From positions 1-64,000 of the forward strand of contig CACZBM010000012.1 of NCBI GenBank assembly GCA_902779445.1: a stretch of 64,000 nt of DNA, written 5' to 3'. Made by a program: the position numbers and the translations under genes. Below the pieces are notes generated by a model. It had not been told where the DNA came from and searched no databases. It saw nothing but the letters and a program-made list of their open reading frames with translations. This DNA comes from an uncultured Lachnospiraceae bacterium. GTDB taxonomy: Bacteria; Bacillota; Clostridia; Lachnospirales; Lachnospiraceae. Positions within the stretch are counted from its first letter, which is position 1. The number at the start of each line of letters is the position of its first letter. Positions 1-8,650 of this stretch are shown one piece after another.

Positions 1-864
1 CGGCGTGGGATTCGCGCACGCGAATACTATCGGGTCTTTTGCCATTGAGCGCACCATGTCCTGAGTAAGGGTTCCGGGTGCCGATACACCGATAAATACG
101 TCAGCTCCCTTTATGACATCTGCAAGTGTTCCGGATTCCATATTAAAGTTTGTGATCTTTGCCATCTCCTCTTTTATAGGGTTAAGATCACTCCTGCCTT
201 CGTAAATGGCGCCCTTCCTGTCTGTCATTATAACATTTTTAAGACCCATCGCCATAAGAAGGCGTATTATCGCAATACCCGCTGCTCCGGCCCCCGAGGT
301 GACTATCTTCACATCCTCGATATTTTTCCCTACAACTTTCAGAGCATTCATAAGACCCGCAAGGGTGATGACGGCGGTTCCGTGCTGGTCATCATGGAAG
401 ATAGGGATATCACAACGTTCCTTCAGTTTCTTCTCTATCTCGAAACATCTGGGTGAAGAGATATCTTCGAGATTTACTCCTCCGAAGGAGCCCTGAAGAA
501 GCTCCACGGTACGGACGATCTCATCCACATCCTTTGATCTAATACAGAGGGGTATTGCATCCACATCTCCAAATGCCTTGAAGAGCACACATTTCCCCTC
601 CATTACCGGCATACCCGCTTCGGGGCCAATGTCACCGAGTCCGAGGACAGCGGTACCGTCCGTCACCACCGCTACGGTATTCCATCTTCTGGTGAAGTCG
701 TAGCTCTTTTCCACATCATCCCTGATCTCAAGACAGGGAGCGGCAACCCCGGGAGTATATGCTATGCTGAGCGCTTCGCCGCTGTCAACGGCCGCCCTGC
801 ATTTGATCTCAAGCTTCCCCTTCCATTCTCTATGTTTTTCAATTGCAATTTTTCCGTAATCCAT
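1..864 (-). CDS. NAD(P)-dependent malic enzyme, C-terminus cut by window edge
   Basis: Oxidative decarboxylation of malate to pyruvate with NAD or NADP reduction, in the cytoplasm. The visible 288 residues start with MDYGKIAIEKHREWKGK and run off the left edge, so the stop codon is missing. Family signatures seen are AYTPGVAAPC near residue 37, a catalytic-domain stretch ending in DDQHGTA, and a dinucleotide-binding motif TSGAGAAGIA around residues 210-220. The ATG at 862-864 is preceded by AGAGGAG at good spacing, which fixes the start. Short prokaryotic malic enzymes are usually near 390-400 residues, so about one quarter is missing. It is followed upstream by a palindromic repeat and does not look cotranscribed with the lipoprotein gene. 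Cofactor preference cannot be decided from the sequence. Confidence 0.95.
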   Translation of the reverse strand, partial: MDYGKIAIEKHREWKGKLEIKCRAAVDSGEALSIAYTPGVAAPCLEIRDDVEKSYDFTRRWNTVAVVTDGTAVLGLGDIGPEAGMPVMEGKCVLFKAFGDVDAIPLCIRSKDVDEIVRTVELLQGSFGGVNLEDISSPRCFEIEKKLKERCDIPIFHDDQHGTAVITLAGLMNALKVVGKNIEDVKIVTSGAGAAGIAIIRLLMAMGLKNVIMTDRKGAIYEGRSDLNPIKEEMAKITNFNMESGTLADVIKGADVFIGVSAPGTLTQDMVRSMAKDPIVFACANPTP

Positions 865-892
865 TTTTTTCTCCTCTTGTGTTTAATCCGGC

Positions 893-950
893 TGCCCTCA
901 TCCGGCTTCACTTCGTTCAGCCACCTTCTCCCGGAGGGAGAAGGCTTTGA
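893..950. repeat. Family R2 palindromic intergenic repeat
   Basis: The segment reads CCCTCATCCG, then a small stem around CTTCACTTCGTTCAG, then CCTTCTCCCGGAGGGAGAAGG, itself a perfect hairpin. The same plan (CCTCATCCGTCAGC, GCTGAC stem, CCTTC-CTC stem) recurs at about 2364, 2420, 16779, 38095, 52185, 52759 and 56907. All copies are intergenic. No coding sequence is associated. Confidence 0.8.
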
Positions 951-980
951 TTCGCGCTTCCGGTTTGTGAAGGTTATTTA

Positions 981-2258
981 CTATGCAGCGTCTTCCTCTT
1001 CGTCGTAATCCTCAACCTCTTTATAGGTATAAGGTTCTATCGTCACTTCGCCGCCGTATATAGTCTCGAAATCATCTCTCATTGAAATGGTCTCAAAGCC
1101 CCTTTCAAGGCAGGTCTCCTTCATGGATTCCGCCTTTTCCTTATTTCCGTGCTCACGGTCCAGATCATCACATAATACCATAAATGCCATGCTGTCGTAC
1201 TCATCATTATTTATAACATACTGAGCCATTGATACGTCACCCGAGCTGTTTCCGAATGAGAGGATCGGGGTCTTTCCGATCTCAAGTGCGATCTCACTTA
1301 CCTTATTCATTTTAATGGTCTTAATGATAAGATCTCCTCCAAGGATCACATCATCCGAATCCGAATATACATAGTCAAGTCCGTCGGTATAACCCTGATC
1401 GGTAGCTACCATGGTGTAGCTCATTCCAATGACCCTGTTTTCCGGTATAGGAAGCTTATCCTTTATGATACCTCTTACAACGGTCCTGTCGGAGCCGCTT
1501 ACGATATAGCACTGGAAATCATTGGCAGTTAAGTAATTCACAAGTGATACCATAGGCTTATAGAAAGCCTCTCCCCTTGTAAGTCTCTTAAAGCCGTCTG
1601 CCCTGGTCTTCATGAATTCCTGGGTATATTCCTTCAGTTCATCTATTGTCATACCTGCGTATGCCTGTCCTGCATACTTTGCATGGAGCCTCTCATTGTC
1701 CTTCGGCATATCGCCGGTCTCGATACCCTTCTCCAGAGCTTCGGCAAATTTTTTCATATCACTTGGAGCCGTATAATCCTCATCATAAAGCGCCCTGTGA
1801 ATAAACATCATATATTCAAAGTATGAAGGATAGAGTTCTCCTATTATGGTTCCGTCAAGATCAAATACCGCGATCCTGTCCTCTACCGGCACGTAATTTC
1901 CGGAATCCTTATCTGTAACATCATTTACAAAGTCTTCTATCTTCTTCTTTGCTTCGGAATCCCTGGACCAGTATTCCAGCTCGCCTGTTAACTCTGCCTT
2001 CCCGTTGTCCTCTTCGTCTCCATCCTCAGTTTCTTCTTCGTCTTCTTCATCTTCTTCGTCCTCTTCCTCTTCTTCCCCGTTTTCTTCAACAGCCTCTTCC
2101 GTTTTTTTACTCTCTGCGGATGCTGCTGCTTCAGAGCTTTCATCCGTCCCGGCTGTTCCGGTCCCATTACTATTTCCCGGGAATTGTGTGACGCTGCCAC
2201 ATGCTGTCATGGCAAGGACAAGAATGATTGCCAAAATCGTATGTATTATTTTCCTCAT
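981..2258 (-). CDS. HAD-superfamily phosphatase-like lipoprotein with acidic linker
   Basis: A 425-residue exported protein. The N-terminus is a lipoprotein signal peptide with lipobox AMTAC, so Cys20 would be lipidated and the protein anchored on the outer face of the membrane. Residues 59-85 are an almost pure Glu/Asp run, a probable flexible spacer. The rest is a haloacid-dehalogenase fold of the phosphoserine-phosphatase type: motif I is VFDLDGT with nucleophile Asp133 and acid/base Asp135, motif II is IVSGSD, and motif IV is FGNSSGDVSMA. A helical cap lies between motifs I and II. The substrate is unknown; extracellular phosphomonoesters are plausible by analogy. It stands alone between a malic enzyme and repeats, and its promoter must lie in or beyond the repeats at 2277-2473. 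Confidence 0.85.
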   Translation of the reverse strand: MRKIIHTILAIILVLAMTACGSVTQFPGNSNGTGTAGTDESSEAAASAESKKTEEAVEENGEEEEEDEEDEEDEEETEDGDEEDNGKAELTGELEYWSRDSEAKKKIEDFVNDVTDKDSGNYVPVEDRIAVFDLDGTIIGELYPSYFEYMMFIHRALYDEDYTAPSDMKKFAEALEKGIETGDMPKDNERLHAKYAGQAYAGMTIDELKEYTQEFMKTRADGFKRLTRGEAFYKPMVSLVNYLTANDFQCYIVSGSDRTVVRGIIKDKLPIPENRVIGMSYTMVATDQGYTDGLDYVYSDSDDVILGGDLIIKTIKMNKVSEIALEIGKTPILSFGNSSGDVSMAQYVINNDEYDSMAFMVLCDDLDREHGNKEKAESMKETCLERGFETISMRDDFETIYGGEVTIEPYTYKEVEDYDEEEDAA

Positions 2259-2276
2259 ATAAACCTCCTTATTTAT

Positions 2277-2364
2277 AGATCCTTCGCTTCGCTCAGGAAG
2301 GAAAAACGTCCAGTGGACGTTTTTCGGGCATGTCTACGAGCGCTAAGCGCGAGTATGCCCCGTA
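2277..2364. repeat. Family R1 composite palindromic repeat
   Basis: About 88 bp: a CCTTCGCTTCGCTCAGGAAGG start, the perfect hairpin AAAAACGTCCAGTGGACGTTTTT, then GGGCAT...ATGCCCCGTAC enclosing a GAGCGC-rich stem. Near-identical units occur at 9717-9902 (two and a partial third) and, inverted, at about 41957-42039. It abuts two R2 repeats. Confidence 0.8.
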
Positions 2365-2473
2365 CCCTCATCCGTCAGCACTTCGTGCTGCCACCTTCTC
2401 CCAGAGGGGGGGAAAAGGCTCCCTCATCCGTCAGCACTTCGTGCTGCCACCTTCTCCCAGAGGGAGAAGGCCT
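2364..2473. repeat. Two tandem family R2 repeats
   Basis: Two direct copies of about 52 bp, each CCCTCATCCGTCAGCACTTCGTGCTG followed by CCACCTTCTCCCAGAGGG and AAGGC. Each contains a CAGCACTTCGTGCTG stem and a CTTCTCCC/GGGAGAAG stem. The first copy has extra G and A residues in its second stem. The second copy abuts the stop codon of the next gene. Confidence 0.8.
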
Positions 2474-3324
2474 CATATGGAAATAAAACTATACGAACAT
2501 GGTACTGCGTTTGGGAACAGATGCTTTATGATCTTATCGGACATCGAATTTAAGGCTATCATTGCGGTCCTGGTGTCCGGATCATATTTTTTCTTAAGCT
2601 CCGCAGCTGCCTCCTGCAGCATTATCATCATAACCCTCGGATCTGAAAGAGCTGACCATATAGCAGGTATCTCGATCATATCATTCCTCATTTTCTCTAT
2701 CACAATATAGGCTTTGACTGTACCGTTAATAAGGACGCAAAAGCTTGAATCCCTGTCTATATCAGCGGACAAAAGCCCGCCCTCCGGAACAGGCTGATGT
2801 TCGCGGGACGCGTTTGCCGAAGCAGCCCTTATTATCCTGTCCGGTACCTTACTGAACGGAATGACCATTTCCCGGTACTTCTCTTTTTCCTTATCCCTTA
2901 AATTAATATCAAGGCTTCCCACATTTGAGATATAGTACATTGGAAGTATGATCCGCTCCGGCTTAAATCCGGTCCTCCGTAAAAAAACGGATAACAGCTC
3001 ATCATCCTCATTCTGTTTCGTGTATTCCGCTCTTATCATCATGTCATCTTCCAGCAGGATCTCTCTCAACTTATTGATAAGCGCGGTACCGACTCCCTGT
3101 CTCCTGTATTCCGGTGCCACATAAAGGGATTCGATCACAAATATGCCCTTATCTATAGCTCCGGCAAGTGCTCCCGCTGCCTTATTATCCAGGGCCGCGA
3201 GAATAAGTGTCACCGGAAGTTTTTTCTTCACGGCAGCTTCAGCTTCAGGTGTAAGAAGACCTGTGGTCTTTTCCACCTGCTCCGGAATATCTGTATTGAT
3301 CAAATATATCTTTACATTATCCAT
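2473..3324 (-). CDS. Two-domain GNAT acetyltransferase family protein, cluster A
   Basis: A 283-residue cytoplasmic protein. The N-terminal half is a GNAT fold with the acetyl-CoA pyrophosphate-binding loop in VAPEYRRQGVGTALINKL at about residues 68-85, preceded by a beta strand in the usual place. The C-terminal half, from about residue 140, resembles the C-terminal halves of the proteins at 4780, 31723, 32568 and 34549: a VKAYIVIE-type strand, a helix ending AAAELKKKY, and a final strand. It looks like a second, eroded GNAT domain. This is the last gene of the minus-strand cluster A and lies 15 bp after the 474-residue gene. Only a weak ribosome site (AAGGGC) precedes the ATG. The substrate is unknown; neighbouring cluster proteins are the obvious candidates. 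Confidence 0.75.
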   Translation of the reverse strand: MDNVKIYLINTDIPEQVEKTTGLLTPEAEAAVKKKLPVTLILAALDNKAAGALAGAIDKGIFVIESLYVAPEYRRQGVGTALINKLREILLEDDMMIRAEYTKQNEDDELLSVFLRRTGFKPERIILPMYYISNVGSLDINLRDKEKEKYREMVIPFSKVPDRIIRAASANASREHQPVPEGGLLSADIDRDSSFCVLINGTVKAYIVIEKMRNDMIEIPAIWSALSDPRVMMIMLQEAAAELKKKYDPDTRTAMIALNSMSDKIIKHLFPNAVPCSYSFISI

Positions 3325-3339
3325 TTAGCCCTTGCCCTT

Positions 3340-4764
3340 TTAATCTTCTGCGTTATCCAGACCTACCAGCATGAAGTCAGCGTTCTCCCTTACACGTTTT
3401 ATCATTTTAAGGAATTCATCCCTGACACCGGGGTCATCCTCTTCCAGATTCTCTTCAACATGCTGAAGTGCCCAAAGTGTCTCCATAACGGATGAGTCAC
3501 CGTCGGAATACAGGAATTCTTTCGTGCTTTTTGAAATATTCCCTGTCTTTCCGTTCAGGAAATCAATGTATTCCCCGTAATACTCAATATGTCTTGAAAC
3601 AACCAGTATCTTCCTGTTGGCGTTCTTTATCTGGATCCTTACGTTTTCCCTTTCTCCTTCCGAAATATATTTATCTTTGGACTTCTTAATAAGGTCTTTT
3701 AAGCTTTCTATTATCTCATCCCTTATGTCTCCGGCTCTTTTGATCGCGCCGAATGCGTACTTAAACTGTTCACGGAAAAGATTGTAGTTCTCCGGATCTG
3801 ATGCGGCCTTTTCCTCCACGTTCTTAACAGCGTTCTCCTTTGTGTATGCTTCCCCTTTTACGAAAACCTCTGCTGTCTTTACTACAGCTTTATTATTCAT
3901 CTTGTCTGCCAGGTCATTAAGCGCCCTGTTATAGTTAAACTGACTGTTCCTCTTATCAAGTTCCATGAAGCTCTTACTGTCCGGGTATTTTACGAGCTTT
4001 GCTTCATAGCCGTCTTTTCCTTTTAAGATCGAAATGCCGTGAAGCCTCATATGGGAGATCAGAACTTCCTCTATCTCATCTGCGCAGTTTACCTTTGCTT
4101 CCAGTACTGCCCTCTTTGCTGTGGAAAGACTGTTGAAATATTCAGGATACTTTTTCTCGAGTTCGGGAATATTCTTTAATTTCAATGTATAGTCGTAGAG
4201 TTCGGATACGTGCTGTGACAGATAATCGTCATTAAAGAGCCCCATGGTCACTTCAGTATCCATGATCGACTCTATGAATTCCTTTACTTCAGCATTTTCA
4301 TCCGCTCCCTTTGGAACAAATCCCGCAAATCCCCCGTCCTTAAAGTATTCTGTCAATCCCTCGTACTCCCTTAAGGTACATAGATCTGCGCCTTTGTGCT
4401 CTTTTTTAAATTTATCCAGTTCCTTATTCTCGGAAGAAGTCCACTTGCCCTCTTTCTTCGCAACAGGGAGCCTGTTTACGAGCTTATGCCTCTCACTTTC
4501 CTGCTCCGGATATAATTCAACCGCATCAAATCCCATGTCAAGGGCATCCACCTGAAGCTGCGACTGTCTGTATTTCAACATCAGATTCTCGTCCTTTGAG
4601 TTATTGATCATACGCTCAAAGTAGGATTTCTTTTCTTTTGACAGCGACTCCCTGTCATTCAGGTTTTCGTTTTCCCAGGCGGGAGCAGAATTGATATCCT
4701 TTATGACATCTTCTTTTGTTTTGAAGCTATGCTGTTCGGATTGTTTATTCAGGTTTATATCCAT
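3340..4764 (-). CDS. Helical 474-residue protein of cluster A, function unknown
   Basis: I do not recognise a family. The protein is soluble, charged, rich in Lys and Glu, and predicted from its pattern to be almost entirely helical, with no signal peptide or membrane segment. Residues 290-420 contain long amphipathic helices with Tyr spacing reminiscent of the N-terminal helical parts of the 1015- and 968-residue proteins, so a distant relationship to those is possible but not shown. It starts at an ATG with GAGGAGA 6 bp upstream. It sits between two GNAT genes (15 bp on each side), so it is very likely cotranscribed. It has no counterpart in cluster B, where a membrane protein occupies a similar position. 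Confidence 0.7.
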   Translation of the reverse strand: MDINLNKQSEQHSFKTKEDVIKDINSAPAWENENLNDRESLSKEKKSYFERMINNSKDENLMLKYRQSQLQVDALDMGFDAVELYPEQESERHKLVNRLPVAKKEGKWTSSENKELDKFKKEHKGADLCTLREYEGLTEYFKDGGFAGFVPKGADENAEVKEFIESIMDTEVTMGLFNDDYLSQHVSELYDYTLKLKNIPELEKKYPEYFNSLSTAKRAVLEAKVNCADEIEEVLISHMRLHGISILKGKDGYEAKLVKYPDSKSFMELDKRNSQFNYNRALNDLADKMNNKAVVKTAEVFVKGEAYTKENAVKNVEEKAASDPENYNLFREQFKYAFGAIKRAGDIRDEIIESLKDLIKKSKDKYISEGERENVRIQIKNANRKILVVSRHIEYYGEYIDFLNGKTGNISKSTKEFLYSDGDSSVMETLWALQHVEENLEEDDPGVRDEFLKMIKRVRENADFMLVGLDNAED

Positions 4765-4779
4765 GGAGTTCTCCTCGCA

Positions 4780-5586
4780 TTAAGTCAGCATCTTAACTGC
4801 ATGCCGGAAGTATCCTGCCTTGTGCACATGGCCCTGACCGCCTAAGAGTCCCGCCAGATTCTTAACCCTCTTCGGATCCAGTATCGTAAGCCTGAACTCT
4901 ATATCCCTTCTGTCCGGATATTCCTTCATGGTCTTAAATATAACTGCCCTGATGTGATACAGAACCTCTCTTACATCGGGACTTGTGGAGTTTATCATGA
5001 CAAGGCTCACCTGAGACCCCCACCGGGTTACGAGGAGCGAACTCGTACACTGTCCGTCTGTGATACCTGCAGTGGTCCAGTCCGGGTCATACCCTCTTTT
5101 ACCCATTTGCATTTCAAAGATCTTTCTCTCACTGATAGAAAGATCAGATACCGCCTTTATCTTTTTTACAGGTTTCCCGGCTATATGCTTTTTATAAAGC
5201 GGAGATCGAAGAGCCTCTCCCAGAGAGAAGCTGTAAAGCGGCCTTGTTTCAAAGAGATCAAACCCCATTGCCTCTGCAAATGCTTCCGAAGGAGTGTCTG
5301 AAAAAAACTCCGTTTCAAAGAAATCAATATCCTGATCTAACAGTGTATTCTGAAGCCATTCAAAAAGTGCCCTTCCATATCCCTGTCTCCTGTAGTCAGC
5401 GAGGACGAAAAGAGAGATAATGGAAATGATATTTCCATCCACACGGGCAGATAAAGTCCCCACTCCTTTTCCCTCGTCATTGATCACTCCTATACGGATA
5501 AGGTTAGGCTCTGTACCCTGGGACTCCTTTGGGAACAGATAGTTAAACCTGAGTTCATTTTCTTTAGTTATCCTGGTAATCGTCAT
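4780..5586 (-). CDS. Two-domain GNAT acetyltransferase family protein, cluster A
   Basis: 268 residues with the same layout as the gene at 2473. The N-terminal GNAT domain keeps the acetyl-CoA loop in VLADYRRQGYGRALFEWL, about residues 62-79. The C-terminal half (from about residue 135) is a degenerate domain with a hydrophobic strand SLVMIN, a helix VLYHIRAVIFKTM and a terminal strand pair. It directly follows the 1015-residue gene (8 bp gap), the same position the 282-residue GNAT-like gene holds after the 968-residue gene in cluster B. That conserved order argues for a functional link to the large protein. Whether it acetylates that protein is inference. Confidence 0.75.
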   Translation of the reverse strand: MTITRITKENELRFNYLFPKESQGTEPNLIRIGVINDEGKGVGTLSARVDGNIISIISLFVLADYRRQGYGRALFEWLQNTLLDQDIDFFETEFFSDTPSEAFAEAMGFDLFETRPLYSFSLGEALRSPLYKKHIAGKPVKKIKAVSDLSISERKIFEMQMGKRGYDPDWTTAGITDGQCTSSLLVTRWGSQVSLVMINSTSPDVREVLYHIRAVIFKTMKEYPDRRDIEFRLTILDPKRVKNLAGLLGGQGHVHKAGYFRHAVKMLT

Positions 5587-5594
5587 TTTTAGTT

Positions 5595-8500
5595 TTACCC
5601 CTGACTCATTAACTTGGTAAGTATAGCATTATATGAAGGCTGGCCCTTCGCCCTGTCTACCTTCATATTGAGAGAACTTACAGCATCAGCATACATCTGC
5701 TCGGGATTCTGGTCGAGAACTCCCTTTCTATAAAGGGTATCTGCCGTCTGTTCACAGATAAATCTGAAGCAGTCATCTTTGGATGCAAAGCCCATCATGG
5801 CAAGCATCTCTTCCCTTACCATGTCTTTAATCTCCTTTTCCTTTTTATTCTTTATCCTGGTTTCTGCGTGATTCTGGCTGACTGCTGATACTGCTTCTTT
5901 AAGATGAAGGTATTCATCCACCGTAAGGGTTCTGTTATGCTTTCTCGCACCCCAGCAGGATACTTTCACAATAACGTCCACTCCTACTGTCACAAGGCCC
6001 AGGATAGCCCCCACAGGAGCTGTGGCACCTCCCATCATAAGCCCGCCGGCCACTGCGGACATAGCACCGGTCAGTGTTCCCATAGCGGCAGAAGCCTCTG
6101 CAATATGTGCCTCTCTCTGTTGATGCTCTAGAAAGCCCCCTAGCCTCTCTTCATCCGCCGTTATTGCAATTCCGCTTGCTTGCTTCTGTCTAAGTGTCTG
6201 CTCCCGGGCATTCTTTGAGCTTTCGATCTCGTCACTTGCCATACATGCCCGTTTCCACTGCACTGCAGATACTCCGGCTTTGACGATGCCGGCTCCCATA
6301 GCAAAGGCTCCGGCAGCGACAGAAAGATTTGCACTGTGCTCGAGGATCTCTTTTCCTACTTCTGCAGTTGTTGTAAAGCTCTCTGCTACATTTCCCACCA
6401 TTTCTGTGAGCGATGTAGCTGCAGACAAAAATGACCCCGTTACCCCAAGAGTGTCCCCGCCAAGTCCGATACCCTGTGCCCAGGCATCAGCAGCTGTAAG
6501 TCCGTCATAGGCCTTTCCGAAGGAAATGGAATTCATGACAATTCCGGCCAAACCCAATATTCCGGCAGCTCCCGTAAAAGCAGTTGAAAAAATATTGAGA
6601 GCTCCCATCTCTCCCCAGGTGATGGCATTCATCAGGTTATCAATGGAACCAAATGTATCGTCCATCGCGTATTCACTGGCTATATTTAATGCCTCGGTAG
6701 CTTCCTCAAGCTTGTCCTCTTTTTCCCCGTCCCCTATAACCGCACGATCCCGGGGTATGTGTCCGGAAGTATAATCAGGACTTGGATTTGCAGCCGCTGC
6801 ATTGGGGTTTGCTGCTCTTTCTGCCTGTAGCAGATCGCGGAGACGTCCCGCGAGAGTACCGATCTCTTTATACTGGTCCAGTATTTTCTTTCTGAGCACA
6901 GGATCTGCTGCCATATCAGGGGGCATATCCTCGTGAAGTCCGGCACTCATATATAACATTTTTAAAGTCCGGCCTCTTCCTGCCATTGCCTTAATGACCG
7001 ACATCTTTTTATCATCAAATGTCCTGTTAAGGTTTTTTGGGTCTCCCTGCTGCTTATCATATTCCACTTCAGCATCGGCATCAGCTGTTTCTTTTAAGAG
7101 CTGTCCGTATGCCGTTAACTGCGGCTGCATCTTTATTGACATCCGCATGGCCCTTGACAGCGTCTCAAAGGTACCAAAGTATCTGACTCTCTCGATATTA
7201 GGCTTATAATTATGAAGTGCAGTGAAAAAGGCAGCATTTAACGACACAGGCTCAAGTTTGCATTCCACGAGGTAAAACATCAGAAGCTGCTGATCCGGAG
7301 GAGCCTGAAGAAGGTTGTTTACAAATGGTATCTTCTTTCCCTCTATCCCTTTTTCCAGTATGTATGTTCCGATCTCATGTACGGAATCCATCTGTTCTGT
7401 AGTGAGCTGTATTCCCTGGGAGGGTGTACTGCTCCTTTGAATTTCAGCGTCATTATGAGGCTTAAATCCCTGTACTATTGTGTGAAGGGTGTCCGGGGTG
7501 TTTACAGTGTCCCCTCCGGGCTGGAGATACACATCATACACTGTTCTGAGCTCGTATAATGGTGATTTTGAAAGATCAACACCGGGCATATTCCTGAACT
7601 TAAGGTAGTCAGCTTTATAGGTTTCCAGAAACTTCTTTCTGTACATTTCAGAAGTTCCCGGGTCACATAGATGCGTCCCCGAGCCTGTATATTCCTGAAG
7701 CTTTTCAAAGAGCTCCCCCATTTTTTTCATTACTTTTTTAGGGTCTCTCTTATCTTCCCGCTCCACAGGCTTTGTATCTTCGAAATATTTTTTTTCTCTC
7801 TCTGCTGCCTTATCCTTTCCGGATAAATCCAGCTCCCGGAGCCGCACAAGGTTCTGGTAGTACTTTATAAGCTCTCCCTTTGCAGGGTCATTTTCTTCAT
7901 ACAGTTTATAAAGTCTCTTTCGCAGATCCTCATACGAAAGCTTCTCCATTTCATCCTGTGGAAGAAGGGCATAATACTTATTATTAAGCATATCTCCCAG
8001 CACATCATAGTACGCCCTGATATCATAGAGAGCCTTTAACTTCGCCTGATACTTATATATCTCTTCCTTTGTCTGATCGGAGACTCCGGGCTGCTGGAGC
8101 TCAGGAAGCCTGGAATCCACATAGGCCTTGTAGTCATCAATATAGCTAAGCTCTGTCTTTATCTCATTGTATTTTGCAAGGTATCTCTCGTATCCTGTTT
8201 CCCCATCTTCCTGATGCATGAGGCTCTGTACATCTAGTGCGAGGAGCTGCGCCGCCACTGCCGGCGGTCCCCCTTGGATCGGCTGCTTTGCCGGTGCTGC
8301 CTTGGTTCTAAATGAGGTCTGCTGATGATATCTGTCAACTGCCTGCTTCTTTTTCTTCTCCTTCTTTCTGGAGTTTGAAGACATTTTGATATCTACTTCG
8401 CCGTAAGCCGCTTCCACATCAGTAATCGTTGGATCCGTCTGAGGTACCGACACGCTTGCTGCGCTCTCAATCTTTTTCATTACGGGAGATGTAATACCCG

Positions 8501-8642
8501 TAAGTCCCGCCTGCCGGGTCTGCTTCTCTATAGAATCTACCGTCAAGGAGGATGTAGTCATAGTCTCTGCGACAGATGACATAGTTTCTCTTTTTACATC
8601 TACCCTGCGCAGAAACCTTTCACCCTGAAGATTCTTACCCAT
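5595..8642 (-). CDS. Large protein with Gly/Ala-rich hydrophobic segments, cluster A (paralogue of 28820)
   Basis: 1015 residues, no signal peptide, unknown family. Residues 1-115 are Ser/Thr/Lys-rich and probably disordered. Residues 125-300 are helical and contain the segment YALLPQDEMEKLSYEDL, matching YSLLPVDELKKKSRYEL in the 968-residue paralogue. Another conserved block near residues 430-600 includes QQLLMFYLVE (paralogue KQLLFILYLVE). Three hydrophobic helical segments rich in Gly and Ala lie at about 681-711, 772-790 and 849-894. The C-terminal tail matches the paralogue around VREEMLAMMGF...ADTLYRK. This layout recalls pore-forming or translocator proteins, but that is inference. A ribosome site GAGGTGA precedes the ATG. 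The upstream chaperone-like gene ends 8 bp before. Confidence 0.75.
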   Translation of the reverse strand: MGKNLQGERFLRRVDVKRETMSSVAETMTTSSLTVDSIEKQTRQAGLTGITSPVMKKIESAASVSVPQTDPTITDVEAAYGEVDIKMSSNSRKKEKKKKQAVDRYHQQTSFRTKAAPAKQPIQGGPPAVAAQLLALDVQSLMHQEDGETGYERYLAKYNEIKTELSYIDDYKAYVDSRLPELQQPGVSDQTKEEIYKYQAKLKALYDIRAYYDVLGDMLNNKYYALLPQDEMEKLSYEDLRKRLYKLYEENDPAKGELIKYYQNLVRLRELDLSGKDKAAEREKKYFEDTKPVEREDKRDPKKVMKKMGELFEKLQEYTGSGTHLCDPGTSEMYRKKFLETYKADYLKFRNMPGVDLSKSPLYELRTVYDVYLQPGGDTVNTPDTLHTIVQGFKPHNDAEIQRSSTPSQGIQLTTEQMDSVHEIGTYILEKGIEGKKIPFVNNLLQAPPDQQLLMFYLVECKLEPVSLNAAFFTALHNYKPNIERVRYFGTFETLSRAMRMSIKMQPQLTAYGQLLKETADADAEVEYDKQQGDPKNLNRTFDDKKMSVIKAMAGRGRTLKMLYMSAGLHEDMPPDMAADPVLRKKILDQYKEIGTLAGRLRDLLQAERAANPNAAAANPSPDYTSGHIPRDRAVIGDGEKEDKLEEATEALNIASEYAMDDTFGSIDNLMNAITWGEMGALNIFSTAFTGAAGILGLAGIVMNSISFGKAYDGLTAADAWAQGIGLGGDTLGVTGSFLSAATSLTEMVGNVAESFTTTAEVGKEILEHSANLSVAAGAFAMGAGIVKAGVSAVQWKRACMASDEIESSKNAREQTLRQKQASGIAITADEERLGGFLEHQQREAHIAEASAAMGTLTGAMSAVAGGLMMGGATAPVGAILGLVTVGVDVIVKVSCWGARKHNRTLTVDEYLHLKEAVSAVSQNHAETRIKNKKEKEIKDMVREEMLAMMGFASKDDCFRFICEQTADTLYRKGVLDQNPEQMYADAVSSLNMKVDRAKGQPSYNAILTKLMSQG

Positions 8643-8650
8643 ACGTCACC

